Source of the DNA: Hydnum rufescens UP504
Taxonomy: Eukaryota > Basidiomycota > Agaricomycetes > Cantharellales > Hydnaceae
Direction of reading: 5' to 3'
DNA: 13,136 bases
Assembly: GCA_014904985.1 (NCBI GenBank)
Contig: MU129078.1
Coordinates: 1 to 13,136 of the forward strand
Shown: positions 5,853 to 13,136 of the stretch, one piece after another
Layout of the letters: each line of letters starts with the position of its first letter
Numbering within the stretch: the first letter of the stretch is position 1
Translations under genes and position numbers: made by a program
The notes under the pieces: model-generated
Told to the model about the DNA's origin: nothing
Databases searched by the model: none
The model's input: only the letters and a program-made list of their open reading frames with translations

Positions 5853-6084
5853 TATCTAATTAGATATTTTGAGGGTTGCATTTATATGCTCTAATTAGAT
5901 ATACAGCCCATGGGGCCCCTGGTGGCCCCTGTGGGCTAACTTGGATGGGCTCGGGGGGGCTCAAGTACTGATCCAGGGGCCCCAGGGGCCCTGCAGCATT
6001 TTAGGGGCCCCAGGGGCCCCTCAGCACTGCCTCCAAAGGCCTCATTTCAAACCCAAGTATTTTCTAAGTTCAGCTAGGGGCCCC
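5853..6084. repeat. AT palindrome followed by a cluster of GGGGCCCC sites
   Basis: TATCTAATTAGATA (5853-5866) is a perfect 14-bp palindrome, and its CTAATTAG core returns at 5891-5898. The self-complementary GGGGCCCC then occurs at 5912, 5976, 6004, 6013 and 6077, with a GGGGCCC at 5985. The cluster lies immediately past the 3' end of the KDZ transposase gene, where a subterminal region of that element would be. No matching cluster is seen at the other side of the transposase, so this cannot be called a terminal inverted repeat. Confidence 0.6.
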
Positions 6085-6152
6085 CCACAATTAACTTAAT
6101 GATTTCAGTTTCTGTATTATTTTTGCTAAGTACATATGTAGATAACATGGAC

Positions 6153-9100
6153 TTATTCTTCATCACTACTAGTCTCACTTCCCATATCATCCGAATGACC
6201 CTCATGAAGGAGGTCTGTAGCTGCGAGTAGGACTGGGTCAGCAATAACTGGCCGAGGCTCCAGCTCAAATTCTTCATCATCATCTGAGCTATCCACCTCC
6301 CCTTCTCCAGGGCCCACTGTCCATTTGTCTGACCTTGGCAACTTTGGGATTGCTGCTTGTTCAGCTAAGGACCCTGCTAACTTGGACAGGGGTGGGATGG
6401 GCACCCTGCAATCAAGCAGAGCCCTGGTCTCACTAGTCAAGGTTCTGCCACCTTGTCGAGGGAAATCAGCCCAAGAGATGCCAGATTGAGGCATGTCAGA
6501 TTGAGCGACCTCGGATTGAGTGACCTTGGATTGAGCGACCTCGTATTGACCGACCTTGGATTGAATGACCTCGGATTGACCAACCTCGGATTGAGTGACC
6601 TTGGATTGACCAACCTTGGATTGACCAACCTCGGATTGAGCGACCTTGGATTGACCAACCTCGGATTGACCAACCCCGGATTGACCAACCCTGGATTGAC
6701 CAACCCCGGATTGACCGACCTCAGATTGACCAACCTCAGATTGACCAACCTCGGATTGACCAACCTCGGACTGAGCAACATTGGGGGCTAATGCATCAAT
6801 GGAGCATCCCCACCTCTTGCCCAAATCTATAAGCCACTGAGCATGTTCCCGCAAGAAGAACTGGAGGTCAGCATCCTCTGCAGGTAGACTAAATTAGCAC
6901 ACCCTTCTGCCAGATATCACCCCCTTACCTTTGGAAGCCTGTAAAACAGCGATCGATGCAGCCGATTCATCATTGAACCAATGCTGCAAAGAGGACTGTT
7001 CACGTTCACAGAGATATAGTTCATCATGGCAATTCATGATTTCTTGAACAATTTGGATCCCATTTCGGACATCCTCATCCCCTAGCCAAGGAGGGACCTG
7101 TCCGCCAAATTCATCATCGGCAAGTCCAATATCTTGCCAGATATCATTGTCCACATCAAGACTAAAAAGACCCTTCATCTCAATGGGAGGAGGGATGACT
7201 GCATTATGGGGAATCCCACACCGTCCACAAAGCTTGATCATACTGAGTCGGCACTTATTGTAGTCTGTAACAAGGTTCTTGATTGACCGATACCACTGTT
7301 TCAATGCTTTATTCATGTGTTCCACAGTACTGTGATCTATCATCAAGGATAATAATGTTAATACGATATAATATGAGTTAAACTCCAACTATGAATAACT
7401 CACCTAAGGCTTTGCTCCTGAAAGCACCAGTGAGATTATGTGCCTCGAAATTCCTCTGGCATGCCTTGGCAAGAATGCGTGCTTTAAGCACACGCATATT
7501 AAGTTGGTGTTCAAACCATGGGTGATCCTTCATTTTCTTGAGGTTGTCATATGACACCAGGTCTCCAAGCTTGAGGATGGCAGTTAAATCATCCTCTTGC
7601 TTCGACAAGCATGAGACAACTTTCTCTTGTTCAGCAAGGGCAGATGTAATCTCCCCAACCTCATTCTGAGTTGCAATGGTGTCGGACACTGGTATGGCAA
7701 TGAGTTGCTTCTGGAGGGCCTCAACAAGATCCTGAGCTGCATCAAGGCATTGACGGACAGCCAGGATCTTCTCAACAGCAAGGAATCCCTTTTTCTTTGA
7801 TTGTCGCTTGAGAGGTCGGCTCTGGTAGGCTCGCTGTTCTTCAAATTGAGACTGCAGGAACTTGTCGCTGAGTGGGATTCTGGCTCTCTTCTCCTGAGCA
7901 ATTATGAGGCGAGCCTTCATAGCTTTCACACGCTTCTCCAACCAGACACCTGCCTGTTGCATCTTCAAGTGGTCCAGATGTTCAATTTGGAGATCCAAAA
8001 CAAACAAACGTCGATGGAATCCGGTTACATGGAGATTTGGAATGAGGCACTGAAGATCATTCCAAAGGTGTTCGCAACCCTCTCCATCAGTGAGGCCCCA
8101 GACACCCCCCTTCCAAGGATTGTACCATAGCTGGCACACCCACTGATGGCAATATGCATGAAACACACTTATTCCAAACACAATCTGGGGTATCCACCAA
8201 GGCAACAGATTCCACTTAAGTATGCTGCGATGAATCTGGCAGCCGATATCGTACAGGATACCAACTCGCCAGTGTGTGGGAAGCTTGGCCATGATCGCAT
8301 CAATGAGAGCCAATGCATAGAATTGCTGTTCACTGGGAGTCCACATATTTGCCTACATGACCACACGATCATGATGACATACACCTGCCATCACACCAGT
8401 GTCTGAGAAGCACTCTCCAGGAGTCTTTACCCTGTCACCATCTGCAGCAACAAAGGATTCACCACAGATATTTAGCGACGAATTTGGGACATGTAGCCCA
8501 GCCTCGATAATGTCATCATCAGCATCTGGGCCGTCCAGGGCATATTCTCCCTTCTTCGACATTTGCCTAGCTGGATTGCCAGGACGGGCTTCTTCAACCC
8601 TTGCTTTCCAGATCTCCAGAAAACTTCGGGGCAATTCGCGGGTTCCAGGTGGAACAATGCAAGGGTCCTGAATGCCTGGTTGCTTTTTGTGGCCTGGCCG
8701 CCAATCATAGTCTTTGTTCCTCCTGATGGCGAAGCAGGCATCAAGGCATAAGAAAAAGTCGGGCCTGCAAAAGACGTCACTAAATTAGCAAGAGACGTGA
8801 GGGTAAATTGCAAAATACTCACAGTTTACCCCCTCCTGATACATCACCTCCGAAGCACAATGGACACCGAGAACGAAGGTAATCAGATGGTACAGAATGG
8901 GTGTTAGAACGAGTATGGAGGTCAGGGTTGGGCACAGGTGGAGCAATTGCATGAGACCGAGAAGAATTCTCTGTGGTGGAAGTAGAGGGCTGGCGAACAG
9001 ACTGACCGTCTGGACTCAGCGCACTGATGTACAAACGATTCATTATAGGGGTGGAGTCATCGATTATGGGTAACATTATTGTTTCTGGAGGAATATCACC

Positions 9101-10341
9101 CCGATCGGCAGGGTCTCACAAGAGGACTACATGCCATGCCACACTGATCTGTTTATCCATCTTGGCAGTAACAACGCATACCAGGACCTGGTATTGGCCT
9201 AAGGCAGATGCAAATTGTCAGCGGAGCGAGTCCTGCGCTTCGAATACATGGCCTCGCCTTGCCAAAAATGAGGTCAGGGAATCTGCCCATGCTGTCTCAT
9301 TTGGAGCCAAGTGTACAAACAATGTGGACACAAACTCCAGCATGTCGAGGCTGACAGCAAGAGCTGGATACACTGGCGAGCAGGGAACAAACCCTGCTTT
9401 ACCAATTGGACAGGTGCGGGGGTGCATGGACATATGTGTAGTGGCATGTAGTCGAGGCCTAGATGGACAATTATCAGTTTCTGGACCAAGATCAAACCAA
9501 GCATGTACTCATGATCCATGTATACTGCAGTCACCTGCTTCATTACCCCAACACCATCGCAAGAGCACATGTGTGGCACAGGACTTGTAGGCAGCTGGCC
9601 TTGCTGTGATTCATGCATGTGCTCCATATACAGACGAATTAAGCCAGGTATGACATCACAATTCCAACATTGTGCTGCAGCAGCCCGTCGATGCACATGT
9701 TGAAACAGTTTCTGCTCCACAGATATCCGGTCAAGATCTCTGGCATACAGCGGGTATTGAACGACAAAGGGCTCCTCGACTGCCTTGGGTGAGGTTAAAG
9801 AAGAAACATTGCCGCCACCTGCTGCCAATTCCTCTTCGATGTCACCAGAAAACATAGATGGACCACCAGGATCAGGAAGATGGGATGGCTCGGAAGACAG
9901 TGCATTTTGGTGATAGCAAGGCCTAGATATATTGGCTCAGGGAGTTGGTCATTGCACCTTAGTGCCTCAATTCATTGGTACAACTGCCACAAACGTATTG
10001 CTATTGGGATCAAGTTTCCAAGTCGTACCTTGCATGGTGGATACACGCTTGGTACTGGATTGGGGGAGTGGTGTCACTCTAAATGTCGATGCTGATGTGG
10101 GCCCCAGGTTTGCAGTGGGGGTCATACTCTTTGATGCCCCATGGGCAGGATTCCATTTAGTTATGGAATTGGTCGCAGCTTGGAACATTTTCATACTATC
10201 TTCATATGCACTCGAGTATGTGGTGGATGTTGGTGGGGAGGGATGGGTTTGTAGCCTGCTGGAGGGACATTTACACTTACGAGAGGATTGTGGGTCACTC
10301 TCATCAATCGGAATGTTGACATTGGAGGGTTTGGGAGGCAT
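6153..10341 (-). pseudogene. KDZ-family transposase with CxC1 cysteine cluster, one frameshift and two stops
   Basis: This gene would encode a transposase of the Kyakuja-Dileera-Zisupton group, which acts in the nucleus as a DDE-type enzyme. Minus-strand exons: about 10341-9985, 9922-9120, 9023-8823, 8764-7404, 7336-6929 and 6877-6153. Introns of 96, 58, 67 and 51 nt keep frame at every junction (KL|PDFF, KAL|DHSTVEHM, ASK|EDADLQ); the first junction is uncertain. Visible parts are a Ser/Pro/Thr-rich N-terminus, the CxC1 region (CWNCDVIPGLIRLYMEHMHE, CPCTPAPVQL, then ALAVSLDMLEFVSTLF), SRCPLCFGG, and the core with DFFLCLDACFA, VGILYDIGCQ, FHAYCHQWVCQ and GLTDGEGCEHLW. The likely catalytic Asp, Asp and Glu are kept. 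The C-terminal part has GLFSLDVDNDIWQDIGL, then a pentapeptide repeat and an acidic tail. Lesions: a one-base loss near 9381-9387 between GLFP and CSPVYP, TGA at 9218-9220 after DSLR, and TAG at 8353-8355 after HDRVVM. Confidence 0.85.
6496..6780 (-). repeat. 15-nt minisatellite encoding about 20 (V-G-Q-S-E/K) pentapeptides
   Basis: About 19-20 units of 15 nt (plus-strand form TCGGATTGACCAACC) lie head to tail inside the last exon of the transposase. In the gene frame they encode V-(G/A/T/I)-Q-S-(E/K/G/R/D). Because 15 is a multiple of 3 and no stop occurs, the units are open in more than one frame on both strands, which explains the extra long open frames here. Units vary mainly at codon 2 (Gly/Ala/Thr/Ile) and codon 5 (Glu/Lys/Gly/Arg), all in frame. 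Confidence 0.9.
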
Positions 10342-10540
10342 GGCGAATGGGCAGTGGTGCTTGTTGGTTTGGTGGGACAGTTGTATGAAAATTCTATGGA
10401 TGAATTAATTGCAACCCTTACGGCCAACATATCAGCATTAGTGGGCAATGGCCTGAGTAACAGAATTGTACTCACCAATAGTAGGAGCCAGGAAGATAAT
10501 CAAGCATCACTCACACGAACCACCTAAACACGGAACACAC
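10342..10540. other. Upstream flank of the transposase; no gene seen
   Basis: The region upstream of the proposed transposase start. It should hold its promoter and 5' leader, but no clear TATA or initiator can be singled out. Open frames here are short and unrecognisable. Confidence 0.25.
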
Positions 10541-11100
10541 AGACTGGGTAGAATGCTTGTTCATGGATTTTACGAGAACGACGAGAGTGATGCCAGCCAG
10601 AACAGTGGACCCAATACATGGGCAGTAATCAGTAATGTTGAACCAGGTTGAGACTGGGTAGAATGTTCATTCATGAGCAATGACTCTGACAGTAGCTGTT
10701 GAACTGGATCGCATAAGCCTGGGACACGCAGACTGGGTAGAATGCCCATCCACAGATTTTACGATCACAATTCCAGGTGATAAGGCTACAAGCAGTGGTG
10801 TGACGGAACACGCAGACTGGGTAGAATGCTTGTTCATGGATTTTACGAGAGCGACAAGTGTGATGCCAATCAGAACAGTGGACCCAATACATGAGCAGTA
10901 ATCAGTACTGTTGAACCGGGTTGCGTAAACCCAGACTGGGTAGAATGTTCATTCATGAGCGATGACTCTGTCTGTCGAACTGGATCATGTAAGCCTGGGA
11001 CACACAGACTGGGTAGAATGCCCATCCACAGATTTTACAATCACAATTCCAAGCGATAAGGCTACAAGCAGTGTTGAAACGAACTTTCCGGATGCAAACC
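10541..11100. repeat. Tandem duplication of about 276 bp, each copy with three AGACTGGGTAGAATG boxes
   Basis: AGACTGGGTAGAATG begins at 10541, 10651, 10730, 10814, 10933 and 11006. Boxes 1, 2, 3 match boxes 4, 5, 6 in their downstream text (CTTGTTCATGGATTTTACGA; TTCATTCATGAGC; CCCATCCACAGATTTTAC), at distances of 273, 282 and 276 bp. So an older unit of about 75-120 bp was triplicated and the triplet later duplicated. The block lies upstream of the transposase and may be its subterminal repeat region. Confidence 0.8.
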
Positions 11101-11337
11101 GGAAAACCAGCGATTCAACACCCCAGCGAGAGACATGCACCTCAAAGTAAATTCGAATTTGTTCATGAATCAAAAATCGAATAATGTTCTAAGACTAGCT
11201 ATATCAACTGCACCCTCACCTGATCTATACTGGCCACTTTCGCTCACACAACAGGGTTTCCTGACCTCCAAGTCGAAAATTCTTCCACATACATGACAGT
11301 GAGGTCGAAGCTGATGAGTGATTTTCACTTTGCTCCC
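11101..11337. other. Spacer; no gene seen
   Basis: Between the tandem repeats and the RPL35 fragment I see no recognisable gene, RNA or strong repeat. The right end of the KDZ element may lie here, but no boundary could be placed. Confidence 0.25.
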
Positions 11338-11812
11338 TCATGCCTTAAGAGTGTATTTCCTGGTAGGGAAGTGAATGTCCTGTTTGTGTTGCTTTTCCGT
11401 CTTCCCCGATTGCTGGTGCCAGAAAAAAGAATTAGGCGCATTGGGCATCGATAGGGGAATAGCGAGAAGGGGGTAACCCACCCTTGTCAATCGACGGCGG
11501 ATGGCACGGGTTTTCTTTACACGCAGGTCCATCCAGAGGAAGGTACTTCTTGTTCTTGTAATATTCTTGCAGATTCTGGCATGCTTTTTGGTTTCGTGAC
11601 AGTCAGAACATGGGTGATAGATTTGCGAATGGTGGAGCTAAAGGTGTAGGAGAAACAGGTGCGTTCATTTGTTAGTGGAGAAAATCACTATGTGCGACAC
11701 ACATTTGGGAGAGCTTGGATGCCGACGGAGAGGCAATCTTTTGCACATGCAGGCTCAGGCTAAGAAGCTCTGTCTTGAGCTCTTGCAGTTGTTTTGTCAA
11801 GTCAGACTTTGA
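11338..11812 (-). pseudogene. RPL35: Ribosomal protein uL29 (60S L35) gene fragment, frameshifted
   Basis: Three minus-strand exons of the 60S protein L35/uL29 are recognisable. About 11812-11703 encodes SKSDLTKQLQELKTELLSL and VQKIASPSASKLSQ. 11637-11482 encodes [14 protein letters not shown], then [17 protein letters not shown], then [15 protein letters not shown]. 11412-11338 encodes [21 protein letters not shown] and the stop. Introns are 11638-11702 and 11413-11481, the usual basidiomycete size. The first exon, with the start codon, is missing. The middle exon has an extra A before NQKA-like CQNL (about 11590) and a 4-bp TGGA duplication at about 11531-11534, which break the frame twice. 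An LSLSLHVQK insertion and Arg to Cys/Gln changes are also seen. The introns show that this is a DNA-level copy, not a reverse-transcribed one. It faces away from the PRP19 fragment. Confidence 0.85.
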
Positions 11813-12002
11813 CCAATATATTTTCGAATATTCGCACCAGCAGTCAATATGCCTGTCCACATAGATCCAAGAGGTGTACCCGATACAGACTTGGACTGCA
11901 ACTCGTATAGCCCCTAAGTTCGAATCGTGTGACATGACGCTCGATTATTGTGACTATTTCGAATGTGAGTCATAATGCTGCGGCTGTTTCCGGTTAACAA
12001 CA
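11813..12002. other. Spacer between divergent RPL35 and PRP19 relics
   Basis: About 190 bp between the two divergent gene starts. If the pair was copied from one ancestral locus, this would be its shared promoter. It contains GTTCGAATCGTGTGAC at 11918-11933, related to the direct repeats at 12645-12752. No TATA box is evident. Confidence 0.3.
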
Positions 12003-12633
12003 ATGGCATTGTCTGGGGATGCACCCAGTGTCTTCGAAATCAGAACACCTTTACAAGCATCACTTCATAGAGAACTATGTCTCAGAAAATGGAACCGATC
12101 CAATGACTGGGGAAAGGCCCATGGAAGAGGATTTAATCCCAATCAAAACCAGTAAGCCTTCAGTGGACTGATCTCCTCAAACTGGCCAGGCTCATATTGC
12201 CGTGCGATAGATTCTCAGACTGTGCCCCAACGCCCAGCCACTCTCACCTCAATCCCGGTTATCCCCCCAAATCCCCATTGTATCTTCGAAATTAGGACAC
12301 CTTTACGAGTGTCACTTGATAGAGAAATATATCTTGGAAAATGGAACCGATCCAATCACTGGGGAAGACTCACGGAAGAGGATTTAATCCAAATAAAAAC
12401 CAGTAAGCCTTCAGTGGACTCATCTCTTCAAACTGGTCAGGCTTATATTGCCGGACAGATAGATTCTCAGACTGCGTCCCCATGTCCAGCGACTCTGACC
12501 TCAATCCCGGTCATCCTTCACACACTCCAAAATGAATGGGATGCCCTCGTCCTGGAGTGATATTCGCCAAGAACTCAGGAACTCATTATATCAGTATGAT
12601 GCCGCGTCCCGAGTCGCTGCTTGCTTGTTATTT
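12003..12633 (+). pseudogene. PRP19: Pre-mRNA-processing factor 19, N-terminal fragment with duplicated U-box
   Basis: PRP19 is the U-box ubiquitin ligase of the spliceosomal NineTeen complex. Only its N-terminus is here. The start gives MALSGDAPS at 12003. After a frame change come VSSKSEHLY (12028) and ENYVSENGTDPMTGE, then EEDLIPIKTSKPSVD and a TGA at 12169-12171. A second copy starts at about 12270: PQIPIVSSKLGHLYECHLI, then EKYILENGTDPITGE, then after a one-base loss near 12366 LTEEDLIQIKTSKPSVDSS. TLTSIPVILHTLQNEWDALV follows, and in another frame RQELRNSLYQYDAASRVAAC. That is the U-box followed by the start of the coiled coil; the stretch around LETFTLKQQ and the whole WD40 domain are missing. 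Identity is secure because the order of motifs matches the family throughout. Confidence 0.85.
12028..12531. repeat. 252-bp tandem duplication of the PRP19 U-box segment
   Basis: Copy 1 (12028-12279) and copy 2 (12280-12531) are head to tail. Both run from TCTTCGAAAT through GGAACCGATCCAAT and AGTAAGCCTTCAGTGGACT to the TSIPV coding stretch. The 252-bp period is 84 codons, so the duplication itself kept the frame. Copy 1 has a TGA where copy 2 has TCA (after SVD). Copy 2 has the one-base loss after ITGE that copy 1 lacks. The two copies therefore decayed separately after duplication. Confidence 0.85.
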
Positions 12634-12644
12634 TAAGGAATTTT

Positions 12645-12752
12645 GGATACGGTGTTCGAATTGTGTCACGGAGTCGTGTGAACATATATATATATGGAAA
12701 TGGACTGTTGCATTTTAGATACAGAGTTCGAATCGCGTCACGGATTCGTGTG
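12645..12752. repeat. Two direct repeats with TTCGAAT and TCACGGA..CGTGTG
   Basis: 12645-12680 and 12717-12752 share GATAC, GTTCGAAT, GTCACGGA and TCGTGTG in order, 72 bp apart, with a short (AT)n run between them. A partial relative lies at 11918-11933 in the RPL35-PRP19 spacer. They begin just after PRP19 similarity ends, so they may mark an insertion or breakpoint. Confidence 0.6.
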
Positions 12753-13136
12753 GGACCGGCACATGTATATGATTTAAATGGAATACTGAAAACATGTATT
12801 ATCTAGTCTGCCATTAAGTACACTATATTCGCCCGAAGAGCCACGTTAGTTTTCGGAAGTGGCTCAAGTGAGTTCAATCAACTCCAGCTGTAGACTCATA
12901 GATAATGCCTTAGGAATAATATTACAATGTATCCTTTTTAATGTGGCTAATAGTATCAAGTCCCAAGAAGAGATCTGGAAGTGCCAGGCATCCTACTCCT
13001 AAGCATGCAATTACTAAAGGAGGTTGTGGCATCCCCAAAGGACACCAAAGCGGAGATGCCTTGCCAACCGCATGACTTCTTCATGCATCACAACCCTCCA
13101 ATCATATAGCCTTTGTCTGATGGTTTTTGGAAGCTG
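12753..13136. other. Right end of window; no gene seen
   Basis: No open frame over 60 residues with recognisable content, no RNA gene and no strong repeat was seen in these last 380 bases. Confidence 0.3.

Noticed and set aside
6453..6791. 112-codon plus-strand frame of Leu/Thr/Asp/Gly repeats (pentapeptide-repeat-like)
   Set aside because: It is the antisense reading of the transposase minisatellite. The minus-strand frame continues into conserved KDZ sequence and the plus frame does not.
9027..9590. 187-codon plus-strand open frame
   Set aside because: It lies antisense to the CxC1 region of the KDZ gene, and its sequence has no recognisable domain.
9932..10408. 158-codon plus-strand open frame
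   Set aside because: Antisense to the Ser/Pro/Thr-rich N-terminus of the transposase; the minus-strand frame has the better start and the link to later exons.
12651..12740. tRNA gene suggested by GTTCGAAT B-box-like motifs
   Set aside because: No A box, acceptor stem or anticodon arm can be folded around either copy.

Overview
The window looks like nuclear DNA of a mushroom-forming basidiomycete (Agaricomycetes). The genes have many short introns (about 50-100 nt) with GT..AG borders and CTAAC-like branch points. There is a KDZ-type transposase with a CxC1 cysteine cluster, a lactonase-family beta-propeller gene ending in the usual SFVW-type C-terminus, and pieces of the eukaryotic genes RPL35 (uL29) and PRP19. 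Nothing bacterial, viral or organellar was recognised. No gene in the window is clearly intact. It reads as a repeat-rich region of decaying genes and mobile DNA.

Layout. 1-263: the C-terminal end of an unrecognised acidic protein. 486-552 and 3335-3401: two direct copies of a repeat of about 65 bp carrying a GGTACC-centred inverted repeat. They bracket a 2.8 kb block. That block holds a CAA/CAG microsatellite and then (770-3000) the most unusual object here: ten GC-rich hairpins (H1) alternating with nine A/T-rich hairpins (H2). Each H1 lies a few bases upstream of a 5' splice-site-like sequence. Each H2 lies in the intron-like segment that follows, ahead of a CTAAC/CTAAT branch-point-like motif and a YAG acceptor. 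Both hairpin families show paired changes in the two arms, while the sequence between them has diverged. No reading frame runs through the array, so I interpret it as a spliced, structured non-coding RNA array or the body of an undescribed repetitive element.

3491-3985: the C-terminal exons of an MFS transporter (allantoate-permease-like), 5'-truncated near repeat copy B. 4248-5647: a five-exon lactonase-family gene with an in-frame stop and a frameshift in its first half. 5853-6084: palindromes and a cluster of GGGGCCCC sites. 6153-10341 (minus): a six-exon KDZ transposase gene of about 1,250-1,300 codons, with one frameshift and two in-frame stops, and an in-frame 15-nt minisatellite near its C-terminus. 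10541-11100: a tandemly duplicated block upstream of the transposase.

11338-11812 (minus) and 12003-12633 (plus) are divergently arranged, frameshifted fragments of RPL35 and PRP19. The PRP19 fragment has a 252-bp tandem duplication of its U-box region. The pair probably derives from a copied RPL35-PRP19 locus, which is inference. The rest of the right end carries short direct repeats and no recognised gene. The genes do not form a pathway; what unites the window is repeat activity and pseudogene formation.
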